Positions 40,166-53,198 are shown, counted from the stretch's first letter. The stretch: DNA of 64,000 nt from Humulus lupulus (GCF_963169125.1 NC_084800.1:53738866-53802865), one strand, 5' to 3'. Notes: generated by a model from the letters alone, not told the origin. Program-made: numbers and translations.

Positions 40166-40875
40166 CCTCTGAATCCTTCTGTTGTTTCTTTTGGGTTGGA
40201 CATTTAGCAGCTTCATTCTCAGGTTTCCTTTTCTTACCCTTATCCTTAGGGGCAGTGGCCAAGTGAGCACTTTTAGTCTTGTCATTTTTTAACCTTTCTT
40301 CCTCTTGCAAACAATGAGAAATGAGCTCATTAAGAGTCCTTTTTTCCTTTTCACAGTTGTAACTAATTTTAAATTGGTTAAACTATGCAGGAAGAGTTAA
40401 CAAAACCATAAGCAAAAGCACATCATCAGAAAGCTCAATCTTAAGTGTCTTAAGCCTTGAGACAATATGATGCATTTCCATAACGTATTCCCTTACATTT
40501 CCTTGACCCTTATACTTCATGGTCATCAAAGAACCTAGAAGTGTTGTCATTTCAACCTTATCGTTTTTAGCAAAACGTTCCTCAATTTGTTCAAGGAAAT
40601 TATTGACCTTAGTAATCCCTTCGGATTATGTGCCCCAAAAGGCTTCTGGAATGTTGTGTTTCATAATCATTAAGCTCATGCGATTTGAACGATCCCACCT
40701 CTAAAAATCTATTTTCTCATCACGTGTGCTTTCCTTAGTGAAATGTGCAGGTTGTTCATCCCTTAATGCATGGTCTAAATCCATACATCCAAGAACTATA
40801 AGTAAGTTCTTTTTCCAATCCTTGAAATTGGTCCCATTAAGCATAGGAATAGAATTAATATTAGCAGATATTGAG
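40166..40875 (-). pseudogene. Ty1/copia gag remnant
   Basis: Minus-strand translation gives a gag polyprotein N-terminal region (NFKDWKKNL, then MSLMIMKHNIP, FLEQIEERFAK, LISHCLQEEERLK) running into the zinc knuckle interrupted at 40170. In-frame stops occur near 40390, 40630 and 40700. The match is to the UBN2-type gag of plant copia elements. Confidence 0.75.
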
Positions 40876-41964
40876 GCAGGAGAAGATGAACTAGCTAAAT
40901 ATAGAACAAAACAAATAAAACAAGCTCACATTAATATGCATAATCAAACAATAATTCAAAAATTGGTTAATCACATCTCAAGATACCAAGCACAACATTA
41001 ATATCAAATCTTTGTACAATAATATTAACTATAAGTGGTACTCTTGTAGTAGCAATCAAACATTGACAATAAATTATGTCAAACAATATGTCAATCTTTG
41101 GACTAACATATTGTTCATACAAAATACCTTATAATTGTCACATACTTATCACCACGGGTGTATGAAATTCAACGAAATATTCACTTACCTCTGAATCAGT
41201 TAATATATGCATAAATTACAAACACATAAGCATCTTGATATTTTAAATAAATTATTTTATACAAAAAATGTCACTTTGGCAACATATCGTTTCAATTAAT
41301 CTATTCAAAATATTAGACATCTTTAATAAAATTCCAAACAAATCTGTATATGAATATATATATATATATATAACAAATTGTTATCATATATACATATACA
41401 ATTAAGATCAATAAACAAATTAAAGAAGATTACACCAATAAACATAAATTGCTACTCAGTAGCATTCTTTGAATAATACGAAAACTGAAACAATAGTACA
41501 TATACTACAAACATGTATATATAAACATAACCAAAAAAGTTAAAACTACAACAATATATATATATAAAAAACTTTAATGAATCGTAGATTCCTCATCTAA
41601 ACAAAATCATTTATGAACAAAGAAAAGAAAATCTACAAATTTGTATTTGAACAGTAATTCATCAAATATCAAATCACATTATAAAAAGACACAATAAGTG
41701 TAAAAGTTATATGCATATAACGTGATCTCAATTGCGGTAGTCAACAAACAAATACATCAGAACAAAATTAATTCACCCATCGTCGCCGAAACCAAAAAAA
41801 AAAAATCCATAATATATATGCGAAACAATATAACCTATAAAAAATGATTCCAGCGGAAATAATAAAAAAAAAGATCAAATCCCTAATTTTAGAAAATCAC
41901 AAATTTTATTGAACAAAATCATCAAATCTTCAATAAATTAAACAAAGGTGGCTCTGATACCACT
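40876..41964 (-). other. Copia 5' untranslated leader and primer-binding site
   Basis: AT-rich leader between gag and the 5' LTR. The minus-strand sequence TGGTATCAGAGC (plus 41951-41962) is a typical primer-binding site for initiator Met tRNA, two bases from the LTR edge. A TA microsatellite lies near 41355-41375. Confidence 0.75.
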
Positions 41965-42480
41965 TGTTATGATTATTAATCACTCAAGCAACATGCATAA
42001 ATATCAATATTTCAATACATAATCCCAGATCCTAAACATGCTATTGAAAGTGGTTCAATATAAAATCCTAAATCATATTTTTATAGATCATTTGCTAAAT
42101 CAAATAAGAAGATAAATATGAGAGCGGAAGCACTAACCTGAAGTCATTGTTGGAGATTGCACAGAGGGTTTCGATCTTCCTATATAATATGTATCTCTAT
42201 GAGATAAAGTCTTTCTTTTATTCTCTGTTAATGGGATGGCAGACAGAATAAAATGATACATATATATAGGGGACCACAACCCTAATTTATAATTAATGAT
42301 TTCCAATTTTGCCCATTATAAAATTAAAAATTCATTTTCCTGTTTCTACACATTAAATCCATGACACTTTAATACCGTATGATATTTATAACATAATTGG
42401 TCACTTAATTTTGTATCACACTTTATAATAGCATTATACATTATACTTATGTGCCCATAAAACAGGATTTTAATCCAACA
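41965..42480 (-). repeat. Copia 5' LTR
   Basis: 516 bp; on the minus strand it begins TGTTGGATTAAAATCC and ends AATCATAACA. The U5 end matches 31727-31886. A TATATATAGGGG-type stretch near 42255-42275 may belong to the promoter. Confidence 0.82.
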
Positions 42481-43390
42481 ACATCCACTTTCATTATGGA
42501 TTGTTGGATTGGATGGTTGTTCGATTTGATTGTTTAGGCTATGTAAGGTTTTTAGCCTATTAACCCTACACCAGTTCACTTAGACAATTAACACCCAAGG
42601 TTAGTATTGTCCTTTTACACAGAAAACCAAATGGCCCAAGAAATGACACGACACTCTGTTAACAGTGATACACAAAACTCAATCCTAAAACACAATATAA
42701 GACTAACTCAGAAATTACGAAAGCTATCTTTAAGTAACACTTTAGAACTTGAATCAAAATTAGGGAAAATGTTCATACACACACAGAGAAGAAAAAACCA
42801 GAGATATAGATAAGAGTAAAAGGAAAAAGAAAATGAAACGCAGTGATTTATTAAGGTTCGCCCCAAAAATGGACTGCTTCCTCATTGAGCTCGCTTGAAA
42901 AATGTAGCTCGATTCTTTCACTAATCAATCATAGTTTTAGCTACAGCAATGGAGGATCCAAGTCACAAATCGACTGGTAAGCCTCAATACTCTTCTCTTT
43001 CTCACTTTTGTTTCACATTTTATGAACTTTTCTCTCAATCTGACAATCTCACTTTTCTTTCTTTACATGAACACCTCACAAGTATACTCTCTTTGTCTCA
43101 AGATCTAGAAATGCTGTACTGGAAAACTAAGCTTCTCTCTCTAAGATCTGGCTTACTTCTTGGATTGGTATTCTCTGAACTCTAATCTCTTATTTATAGC
43201 TTTTCTGTAGAGATTAAAACTTGCAAGAAGTTTGTTAGATGTGATGAGATTTTGTTAAGGTTGTTGTATTGTTCTGTTTATGATTTTGTTGTAAATCTTG
43301 CCACGCTGTAAGCTTTAATTTCCTTTTCTCTATTTATACTCTTATTGTAATTTTTTTTTGACGAGTGCAACTTATAAGAGAATTTAAACA
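42481..43390. other. Intergenic sequence, possibly an old LTR
   Basis: No gene is accepted. The stretch at 42840-42900 (TTATTAAGGTTCGCCCC) and the TATA-like CTTATTTATAGC near 43188 resemble parts of copia LTRs, but no termini were found. The 78-codon frame at 42949-43185 has no recognisable domain. Confidence 0.3.
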
Positions 43391-43763
43391 ACAAGCTATG
43401 TTTGGTAGGATAGATGGAGAGTTTAAGAATGATGAATGGAGAAGATAGTTATTCTCCTCTTTTATGTTGTTTGATATTAGAGATAAAGTTGAAAGGATGG
43501 AGAGTAAATCAATTGTTAAAATTACTACTTTATTTTTTAATATAAATATTTATTTTTTTTAAAATGACATATATGTCATTTACATAGTATTTTTTGTCTT
43601 TTTCTTGGATCCCTCCATTTTTTTAGGGATTGAATTTTTAAACTTTGGCAGGAGAAGGTCTCCCTCCATCTCCTCTCTCCGTCTTACCAAACAAAAGGAT
43701 CCAACCTCTCCTTCCACCCCTCTCCATCCATCCATCTCTCCTCCCTACCTAACATAGTGTTAG
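43391..43763. mobile_element. hAT-like MITE
   Basis: The ends CTATGTTTGGTAGG (left) and CCTACCTAACATAG (right) are inverted repeats. They extend imperfectly inward through purine-rich GATGGAGAG on the left and pyrimidine-rich CTCTCCATCCATCC on the right. The core is AT-rich. No coding capacity. Confidence 0.7.
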
Positions 43764-43959
43764 ACTTTTTAATCCACATGTCTCATTGGATTACCAAAAC
43801 TGATTTATAACTCTTTATTTATTTTATGTAGAACATTTGGAATTGATTTATAGAGCCAATTACACTAATTGTTGATCATACCATTGATTATATTGCTTGA
43901 TACATGCCAGTTAGGATGAAGACAACAACTGTAGGTGCACCAATGATCAATAAGCCCGA

Positions 43960-44435
43960 TGAAAGGTTGCTTTAGAATGAATATTGTAGATGTTGCTATG
44001 AATATAGCCAAAGATATTATGGGAGAATGAACAATTATTGGTGACTACAAAGGACATATCATTGCAGCTATGTCAAAGCATTTTCTTGGCTCTTTCTCTA
44101 TTTGTGAAATGGAAACTAAAGTTGTGTTTTATGGTCTACAATGGGCGTGGGATCTTGGTCTTTCCTTTGAAGTCTATAGAAATCGATACTCATGTAGTTT
44201 TTCAGATTGTTCCTCGCCTTAGTAATTTTTTTTTCTGATGTTGTCTTTGATATTCTGGTCATTCCTTCTTCTTTCCTTGAAATGTAAATCTCTCATGTTT
44301 CTAAATATATTAATGAGAAGGTTGTTGCCTTAGAGATGATTTTTTTTTTAATGTAGGATATTCTCTCACTTATCTAATATGTTGTTGTAAGGGAATCTCT
44401 TCTTAATTTGAATACTATTTAAAAAAAAAACAGAA
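43960..44435 (+). pseudogene. LINE-type RNase H remnant with poly(A)-like tail
   Basis: The frame at 44038-44238 and adjacent sequence resemble the RNase H-like domain at the end of plant LINE ORFs: DYKGHIIAAMSKHFLGSFS, then METKVVFYGLQWAWDLGLSFEV. Frame changes and stops follow. A run of A residues at about 44420-44430 closes the block. The 5' part is missing, as is usual for LINEs. An alternative is a free-standing RNase H-like pseudogene. Confidence 0.6.
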
Positions 44436-44857
44436 TGTTATTAAATATCTTTTTTTAAAAAAAAAAAACTATAATACTATAATTTGAAGTGTGTTTAGAA
44501 TACTAGTATTATATAAGTTTGTTATTTTAATTTTGAATTAATAACTTTCCTTGTTATTAATGCATCAAACTATAAATTATTTATATAAACCAACGCTTTA
44601 AAAGTTTAAATGAAAAATATAAAAAGGAAGAACATTCTACATTATCGAGACACATTAATTTGTTTGGAAGTAGGTACCTTTGATTTTGGAATTTAACTTA
44701 ACTATTATCATCAAACTACTACGATACTAGATATAACTCATCCATGTTTCCAGTTGATGGTAGAGGAGTAAAGTGATCACTTTGTATTTGTTCACAATAA
44801 AATTGTCAATAGATATAAAATTACTGTAATCATGATCACTTTGTTACTTTATTGATT
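44436..44857. other. AT-rich intergenic sequence
   Basis: No gene or repeat is recognised. Confidence 0.5.
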
Positions 44858-45569
44858 TGTTGGAGAATGTGAGATTTGTATTAGTATTAATACCAAAAAT
44901 TATCATGTAAGAGAGATGTTTAGGGCTCACGTTGTTTTAGTGGCCAAAATACGATATTGGGTTCACTATCACGACCCATTGGCACCACAAGTTCACAATA
45001 GGGGTCAATTCATAGCTTAAAGGTATTCTAGATACCATAGGCCCAAGCTCAGAACTAACTAGCATTCATGTGGACTCAGTCCACAATCTGAAGCTCTCGA
45101 GCTCAGCACTCATTCATGACTAGAGTGAGGCCTCATGGCAGAGGAGAAGTAGCCTAACTCTCTCAACTGAGTAGCAATCTTTTTTTCAAAATAAGGGGAA
45201 GATTCTTCAGTGGCCAGGTTTGGGATAGCAACACTTCTCTTGGGAGGCCTACAAAGGGTCCCCTCTAAGACACGAAGATCATTTTCCTGTTGTTACTATA
45301 TCAAAATTCAGACTCATCCACTATATCGAATGTTGCCACACTCAGTACTCCAAATTACTCTCTGATTCCCTCACTCTTGCTGATATCTCAGATCCACCAC
45401 CTTCTCCCTACATTCTATATCTACTTTCTGTCCTTTTCCTTCTAATATATTTGTTCATAAGCTTAATGACTTGAACATTGGAGTGTCCATGGTCGACAAC
45501 ACTTCAGTGTTCCAAGGTATCTCGATTAATTATTTGTATTTGTTCTACAGGTTGTCAGTGCCCCCAACA
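44858..45569 (+). repeat. Candidate decayed LTR
   Basis: Starts TGTTGGAG and ends GTGCCCCCAACA. The next bases, ATTAACTTCAGTG, could be a worn primer-binding site of the ATTGGCGCC type seen after some Ty3/gypsy LTRs. No second LTR or target duplication was found in the window. Confidence 0.35.
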
Positions 45570-46497
45570 ATTAACTTCAGTGAATATAGATTTAAGCTAA
45601 AGTTGTCACTACTTATTTCAAGTTTCCACCCTACATTTTCTTTTGTACATTCTTATTATACTTTCATTGAGATTGAACATTGAAATTATTTGGTGGCTGG
45701 AAGATGACATTGACATATTTCAATGGGATTGAATCTACTTAGAAGAAAGAGAGTAAGACAGATGATGAAATTATGACTTTGAAGATAAATGAGATCAAAT
45801 TTAAGGAGTGGTGTTCTTAATAGTGGGTTTAACTTTCAACTATCCATCCTTTTTCATTCCTTAGCAATGGAGAGCATGAGGAATAAAAACAACCTTACAA
45901 AACTCAAAGTTTTTCAAAGCTTCTAAAACAGAAAATACATAGTTATACAACTTTCAATCAAAAAGTGGAGAACAGTCATTTAGGAAATACACCAATGTAG
46001 CACAGATACTGATAATCTTGATTATAGACTAATTTTGATCAAGAGCAACGTACAAGTAAAAATGATGGCATTAGCCTTTGTTTCCAAAGGAGAATTGTAG
46101 GAAAATGATAGCTATGCAAAGATGATAGAGTTTAGCTCTAATGAAGAAGAGGCTACAACAAATGTACTCATCTAAATGCCTTAATTGAAGCATCAACATA
46201 AATAGAAGTTGGCACATTAGGGTAATGATCAAGAAAACAATCTTTGTCGCATATAATTAGTTCTCCACAACCCATAAACTTCTTATCATCCATGGATAAG
46301 AAGTCACGATATTTAGAATTAGTGACTTTAAGAAGCTTTACGTGGTCAACAATACCTTAACCAAAGAACAAATCATTTATAAGGCACCACATTGATTGAC
46401 ACGCACATAAAGCGAACAAAGCAAAATTTGGATATTGGAGCACCATTGAGCCATTAATAAACTAGAGTACTAGTTATTTAGGATTGAAGGCTTAGAT
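45570..46497. other. Unrecognised sequence before element E
   Basis: No convincing gene. On the minus strand, 46190-46450 reads open for stretches without a domain that I recognise. It abuts the truncated 3' LTR of element E at about 46498. Confidence 0.4.
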
Positions 46498-46605
46498 TGA
46501 GTATATCACATCAACCAATGATCATGATAATCATCCAGGACTTTTAGCCCAAAATAGAAGAGTGACAGTGGTATAGTCGCTAAGGTGGGTTCCGTTCCCT
46601 TTATA

Positions 46606-46830
46606 GATAAGTGATCATTTCACTAGCTTAAACAAGATAGGTATCTGGTGAAATAGTCACCAGCATAAACCCATCAAGTAGATAAGTGATCCTTTCACTA
46701 GCTTAAACAATATAGGTATCTGGTGAAATAGTCACCAGCATAAACCCATCGAGTAGATAAGTGATCATTTCACTAGCTTAAATAGGATAGGTGCATGATG
46801 ATTAGTCACCAACATAACCTTCCTCATGAC
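46606..46830. repeat. 75-bp tandem repeat, three units, inside the E LTR
   Basis: Units start GATAAGTGATC at 46606, 46681 and 46756; the third is diverged in its second half. Each holds two short inverted repeats (AGTGATCATTTCACT and CTGGTGAAATAGTCACCAG). The same array is in the 5' LTR at 59733, 59808 and 59883, so it predates the insertion of E. Confidence 0.9.
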
Positions 46831-47687
46831 CATAGAGTCATAACCATGGAGTACTGCTCCCTAGCCATGTGACAAGAAGCCACCTAGGCCCTTCGCCCTG
46901 GCTTTGAGTAACTAGTCTTAGACTAGACAAGCGCTTATAAGTTTCATCGACCTTAGGGTCGGTCCATCATTAATACCCTATATGATTCATTCAATGCTGA
47001 TATCGATTAGATCTAATCTTCATTCGGCCCTGCGTTCAGGACGCTTATGCCGTTTCTGACTCTTAGGTCAGTGATACGCGACCAGTGTCGATTCTGAACA
47101 AGTGGTACCATACACAAGTAAGCAATGCCACCAAACATATATCATATGTCAAATATTCGAATACAGGGCATTCAACATGCTTACTCAACAATTACTAGCA
47201 CAATTAGGATCATGCATAAACACAGAGGCTCAAGCTCTGAACAATATCATATTCAATATACATAGCATGTCCTAATCACATGTTTCTCGTGCATTACATT
47301 TAAGCATTCAACATGCATCAAGAATAACCATGCATGTCACATATACACAGGGTGCAGTTTTCTTACCTCGGGTTCGAGCAAGATTTAAAACAAGAACGAC
47401 CCTTGAGAACGATCGATCTTTAATCTGTTAGCGGTCACCTAGTCATAACCAAATAAAACCTCTGATTAATGAAAATCAACAAAGATAGGGTCTTGGTCTA
47501 AACCCCACTCTCGGCACCTCGAAATGTACCCACACGGTGAGTAGATTCGATCCTGGGCCTTAAGGATTGAAACCCCGAGCCAAAAACCCTTAAAAACACT
47601 CAAAACGGGGTTCTGAAGAAACAGGGTAGCGCTACAGCGCTACCCTCCTAGCACCCCAGCGCTCTTCTCAGAACCACAAACCGCCCA

Positions 47688-47903
47688 TCAGCAAACCTGT
47701 GTAGCGCTATAGCGCCCTCTGATGGGCGCTGTAGCGCTACCCCCAGACTGAACCACCCCTGAAACCTCCTTCTTCGACTCCTTCAATTTTAACTCAATTC
47801 CAATGCTTCCAAATCCCATTTTTGGTGCCAAATGAACCCAAAAACCATCCTCACATGCCCCAAGCATCATAACCACAAGAACCCTAGCCAAAACTCCAAT
47901 CAA
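47688..47903 (-). other. LTR-internal ORF (copy in E 3' LTR), uncertain coding
   Basis: 71 codons with DGFWVHLAPKMGFGSIGIEL and GGSATAPIRGRYSA. It is nearly identical to 63091-63306 and colinear with the first two-thirds of 60699-61046. The ATAP and GRYSA codons are formed by the palindromic AGCGCT motifs. Confidence 0.35.
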
Positions 47904-48730
47904 TTCCCAACTTTTTAACTCAAAAGCCAGCTGAAACTTAACTAAGAAAACAGAGCAAAACCAAGAGTTCTAATGGCTAAAAACCCACCTCAATCTCAGC
48001 AACACACCCTCTTCAATGGTGGAGCATAACCCTAGCTTATCCCAGCTTGGTTCCTTGGCTTGGTTCCTCAAAAATAGCTTGAAAATTCAAGGAGAAATGG
48101 AGGAGAAAACCATCGGGAGAGAAAGAGAAAGGAGATTCTGTTTTCCTCTTCTTTCTATAGCCTTAATGGCTTATATCTATCCTAGGGGTGAAAACACCAA
48201 AATACCCCTAGGTCTAATAAGGGTTTCTAAAGGCTCCCAAGGGCAAAATCGTCCTTTCGCACCTATTTCATTAATCATAATTAACACCCTCTAATTCCCG
48301 TTATTCTTGATATTCTCAAACACCAATAAATTATACCCCATTACCCTTTAATTCTCGGTAATGCTCTAATCATTAAAAATCACCTCGAGCCCCACCCCGA
48401 GCCCCGAACTTAAGCCCGTTATGACCAGACCGAACACTTGCATTCCATGATCGCCTCATGCCGAAAAGCTCGAACAAATCCACATATAATGTGGTACCAT
48501 TCATAACTCACCCACATGCATGAAAATACACAATTACACCATCAATGGGCCAAATTACCAAAATGCCCTTATAATTATAAATACACCCATATGCATGCAT
48601 TTATCATCATATAACAATATAATTCACATAAACATGCATATGATCACTAAATAACATAATAAATCAATTATGGCCCTCCCGGCTTCCTAATCAAGGTCCT
48701 AATCCTTATTAGGAAACTCGGGGCATTACA

Positions 48731-50305
48731 ACTATCCCCTCCTTATAGAAATTCCGTCCTCGAAATTTACCTGAACAACCTGGAATTAAACATTCCACAC
48801 AACTGATTCCAGTTTTTCCCCAGGTCACTCCCTCGACCTCACTATTTCTGCAACATACCTTAACCCAAGGTACATTCTGATTCCTCAGAACCTTATTTCT
48901 TCTGCTACAATCTGAACTAACTATTCCTTACCGGAATACTTAACCTTAACCTTTCGATCCTCATAACTCAACTCATGAGTTCCTTTAACTCATGTCCCCT
49001 GCATGGAAATACATAACACACTACATTCAACTGGCAGTGCCAAAGATAAGGCTGATCCAAAGTCAACCTAACCAGTCCTATCCAGGACTCAACTGCCGAG
49101 ATAATCTAGGGCTTAGCCTGCCCTTAACTCCTCACCCCTTTCCATGGTGATACTTTAAGGAAGATACATTCTTCTACCTGGAATTCTACGTTCCTACTTT
49201 TCAATTCAGTAAAACTTTTCCATTTATTCTGAGAAGTGAGCATCCAAGCTTCAACCTTTAATAATCTCAATAGTCCCCTGAACCAGCTCAGAATCCAAAT
49301 ATATATTAACTCATTCATCTTATAAGATGTTCTTCCCATAATAATTGGATAACCCTCTTTCTCTGATTTACCATTATTCTGGGAGTAATAAACTGTACTC
49401 AATTCCATCAATGTACTCATTGCCTTCTCAACCCTTCCAAAACCTGGAAGTCACACTAGAGTCTTCATCTGATAAGATAGACACTGAGTTTCATGAAGGC
49501 ATTCTATTCCTTTCTCCCATAGGGAACTGAATACTGATCAGCTGTATTGTTTACTCATTCTTACTGGTAGAATTGAACTCACTTGGACTACTGGTCCATC
49601 ATGACTCAATGCCAGCTCACTAACCTGGCAATCCCACCGCGAAACCCATCGCGATGCTCTCTTATTTTCATTATAAAGTACTCAAAGGCTACCATGGCCT
49701 CATCGATTCCTGACACTTTGATCTGACTCGCTAACAGGCTAAGACCTTTACTACACATCCATTACATCCCTCTCCATCTCCGGCCATCACTATGAAGCTT
49801 TCATATCTTGTTACATTCCCATGATGCCTGAATGAAAAGAATAGGAGAATAACACAAGATTCATCCAGAATCTCCCAATTAATTCCAGTGTCCATCGGAT
49901 TCTAAATCCGACCTTCATACTTCAACAAATTCATATGTGACACTGCACAACTCTTAGCTACTCCAGTTAAGACATTCTCCTCAATCTTCCTATCTGTGAT
50001 TCACTTAATCATCTTTTCCTTTTGATCTTCCTTGAGATGGTAATGTCAAACATAAATATGGCCACCTGGCCCACCAGAAACTCTATTCTAGTTCTGGTCA
50101 AATCCTTTACTCAACATGTTGCATAGGCAATCACTTTTCCCTGTTACTGAGGTGTCACAACAACCTCCAAACTAATTCTGATCTACAAGAAGACTCGGGA
50201 TTAATTCCCAAGGCACATGCAATATCCTTACCATTCGAGGAAACTCTTGCCCCTAAAGCGTTCCTTGACCTTGGCAAATCTTCGCAGAGAAAACATCACA
50301 ATACA
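48731..50305 (-). pseudogene. Element E pol remnant (3' side)
   Basis: The sequence next to the LTR is the purine tract (minus GGAGGGGATAGT). Before it, minus-strand 48745-48850 still reads like the chromodomain tail (NSEVEGVTWGK, KFRGRNF). The frame at 49124-49420 keeps an integrase C-terminal piece (SRNVEFQVEECIFLKVSPWKG). The rest to 50305 shows only scattered traces. Confidence 0.6.
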
Positions 50306-52537
50306 TGTTGGAAATGTGCCCTGAAAGCATATGTAGTAGACATTGTTTTTATGAAATAAATAAATGAATTGAATTTGTTATGCATATATTTTATGGACTA
50401 TATTATTCTATGATAATATTATGTAAATATCAGAAAAATTCCTAAGTTCATATATGTGATCTCAAACACGTATTGGTACGGGAGGATTGTGTTTGAGATA
50501 AATGAACTTGAATAGTTCGCAGTAAAATAAAGTTATGGAATCTTTAGATTAATTACTGCAAGTACGGTCCACTAGTATTATGAATACATGTGATCTAGAT
50601 CCGGATCACTAGTGTGGTAGGACACTTTAGTGGGGGTACTTTATATATTAGAGAATATATAGAATTGGACCAGATATGCTTATTAATACTTAGTTAAATA
50701 CCGTTTCGAAATATTAATTAAATATATCAACTGATGATCATATACGAATAGATCTTAATCCTGAAGTTACTATGAACTCCTGTTTATGTTATATGAGTTA
50801 TTTGATTCACTTGTTAGGGTCTGTCAGAATGATCAGGCTAGAAATTTTTGTTTTGGGAACTCATTAATATAGATGGCTGGGGACATAGTATACAGATATG
50901 GAATCTATGCCTTATCGCAAGAGATTGAATGATGGTTCTCTTAAGGGTTGACTTTTGGGACTGAAAGGTTATTCAGCTCAAATTCATAATTTAGTTATGA
51001 ATTAACCTTCACTAGTAGAGTCAATGGTACTTAAGGAAACAAGAGATAATTAAAATGGTAAGACGGTAATTTAATTCCCGATTAATTATGAACCATTATT
51101 AGAGGGTCAAGTTGTATGCAATGATTATATCAATGGACGCTTTATGATTATAAAGTACTCAGTAAATGAAATGTCTATAATTACAAGAGTGCAGTCTCAT
51201 ATTTATAGTGGAATAATGATGAGATTAATAAATTAAGATTATTTAATTAAAGAGTTTAATTAATAATCTCAAATTTATTGGAGCTTGGAATTATAGGTCC
51301 ATAGGTCCCCATAGCGGCTCTATCAACACTATTCAAGGTAAGAGATGATATGAAGGGAAAATAGTTTGAAGACATATTTAAGAAAAAATTTGTTCTTCAG
51401 GCCAAATATGCAATTATATGATAATAGTGATTAATTAATTAATTACAAATTAGTTGTAGTTAATAAAATTAATTAATATTTAATTATTGTATAATTTTCG
51501 AAATTATATTAAATAATTAAATTAATTTCGAAATTTAATTAAATAATTAATTATAATTTTTCGAAATTATAATAAATTAAATATTTATTTTCGAAAATTT
51601 TGGATTTAATTAATTGATATAATTAATTAAATATCTTTATTTGAGTGGGAGAAAATAATCTAATAAGTTCAAATTGGATTTGAATTTAAAAGATTAATAT
51701 TTATTCAAATAATTAATTATATTTGATAATTAATTAAAGAGATGATTAATTTGAATTAGTTATCAGGTTATTAGAGCTTATCTGACAATGTAATTTGAAT
51801 AAATAATTAAATAAAATTTGAAAAACCAATATCCCTAGAAATTAGGAAGCTACACGTTCACACACAGTCCATGGACTATGTGTGGCGTGTAGGGCCAGCA
51901 TTTTCAGGGATGAGATTTTTATTTTTATTTAATTAATTAATTAATTAATGGATAATTCAAAATTTGATTTTTGGATTTTTTCATTAATAGAATAATTAAT
52001 TAATTAAAAAGTAAATTGTAAAATGGTTATAGATTTATTTTTTAAAATTTGAATATTTTCTTTTAAGTATGACTAATCAGAAAATTATTCAGATAAGTGA
52101 TGTGAGACAACTCTGAACATTCGCTCTGTGAAAAATAAAACGATAGTTTTCTCTCCCTGAAAATAAAGAACCAATTCTCAGGCCTATTCTCTTGATCTCA
52201 TGTGTTGAGAACATCAAGTAGAATCACAAATAAACTATCATTCATTCTTTAAGTGCCCACACATTTCTTGAGGTGTAGAGAACGCTTTGGAAGATCTTGG
52301 TGTGAGTACGTGGGAGCGGCTTGGATAGGAAGATCGTTCTAAATACGAAAAGATAGCAAGGATACTTGATAGGATTCAAGAGGTATTAATTTTATCCTTA
52401 TCTTGTTTATGATTAATGTATGTATATTAATGGATCCGCATATTTAAAGGTAGTTTAAATATGTTACAAAAATTTTGTTGTACACTGGGCCAACCATACC
52501 ATCATTCCGCTGGGCATTAGGAAACTCGTTCCTAACA
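50306..52537 (+). mobile_element. Solo LTR (I), copia-like, inside element E
   Basis: A 2232-bp block starting TGTTGGAAATGTGCCC and ending GTTCCTAACA. Flanks ATACA and ATACC form a target duplication with one mismatch. The end region (TCCGCTGGGCATTAGG) is of the kind that precedes a Met-tRNA primer site, but here element E sequence follows directly, so it is a solo LTR in plus orientation. The middle, about 51400-52020, is very AT-rich with repeated TTAATTAATTAA. No ORF of note. Confidence 0.8.
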
Positions 52538-52542
52538 ATACC

Positions 52543-53000
52543 ATCGTCCAAGATGATCACAATCCCCATTCAAATAAACCTTTGAATGCTCTGTTCACCT
52601 GATTCATAATCACTTGGCATTAAACAATTTTTTCCAACACATAACTCAACACTCCCTGTATCCTTACCTGATACAAGCAATCCTTTATTTATCCTTTTCC
52701 GTGATCTCTAACTGGTGCTAACCAGATCAAAGATCCACCTTAAAGAATTCCATATTACTCATTATCTAGGCCTTTTATTCTTACAACACTGTTGAGCCAT
52801 TCAAAACAGTGCCCTAAATCTTGTTTCCATTCCTGCATTAACTTATTCACCATTCTATCTTTTCATATAAAAGAAAAACCCTGACACATCCCCTGGAAAC
52901 ACAACCAGAACTTACAGACTAATCCAGTCTGTCTTAACCCCGCTGGCACAATCTAAGTGGTATCTACCACACTAACTAAGAGCTCCATGCATCTCTCTAC
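52543..53000 (-). pseudogene. Element E degraded interior
   Basis: Continues element E after solo LTR I. No RT motif can be read on the minus strand, although RT is expected here in an autonomous Tekay element. Confidence 0.4.
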
Positions 53001-53009
53001 CATCGAACT

Positions 53010-53198
53010 CTAGCTCTCACTACAGATGTCATAAACATATCCAATCCATGTACAGTGCCAATTGTCACAAGGCTTTCCACTCTTAAACTCAAGAGTTACT
53101 ATCCTTTCCTTGCCATTTAGCATTGCCCCACAATTACTTAACCAACCCATACCCTGGATCAAACCAAAGCCAGTCATAACTAGCTTTATCAAAGTCAC
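53010..53198 (-). pseudogene. Element E aspartic protease remnant
   Basis: The minus-strand frame includes FGLIQGMGWLSNCGAMLNGK, matching the conserved end of Ty3/gypsy protease (family pattern ...GMDWL...). Here the usual Asp of that pattern is Gly. Only this C-terminal part is readable. Confidence 0.6.

Larger units (their letters stand above)
31727..42480 (-). mobile_element. Ty1/copia retrotransposon (TNT1-94-like), broken by two Ty3/gypsy LTRs
   Basis: The element reads right to left: 5' LTR 41965-42480, primer-binding site 41951-41962, gag, protease, integrase, RT/RNase H ending at 34432, and the surviving U5 part of the 3' LTR at 31727 to about 31886. The two LTR pieces align (for example AATATTTCAATACATAATC in both). 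Flanking bases GCATC and ACATC make a target duplication with one mismatch. Two Tekay-family LTRs sit inside it, at 31886-34109 and 37782-40165. Without them it is about 6.1 kb, normal for copia. Most of the 3' LTR (U3) is missing. Stops and frameshifts in gag and integrase make it inactive. Confidence 0.88.
46498..48730 (-). repeat. 3' LTR of element E, U5 end missing
   Basis: Minus strand starts TGTAATGCCCCGAG. Homology with the 5' LTR ends abruptly at about 46498, so the last 500 bp, including the GCTCACGGGTGCTACGTGG-type block, are absent. It contains the conserved block near 47350-47369, the ORF at 47688-47903, a GC palindrome cluster at 47626-47743 and an inverted-repeat ladder at 46610-47071. 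A TATA-like GATATAAGCC (minus) lies at about 48170-48180. Confidence 0.88.
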
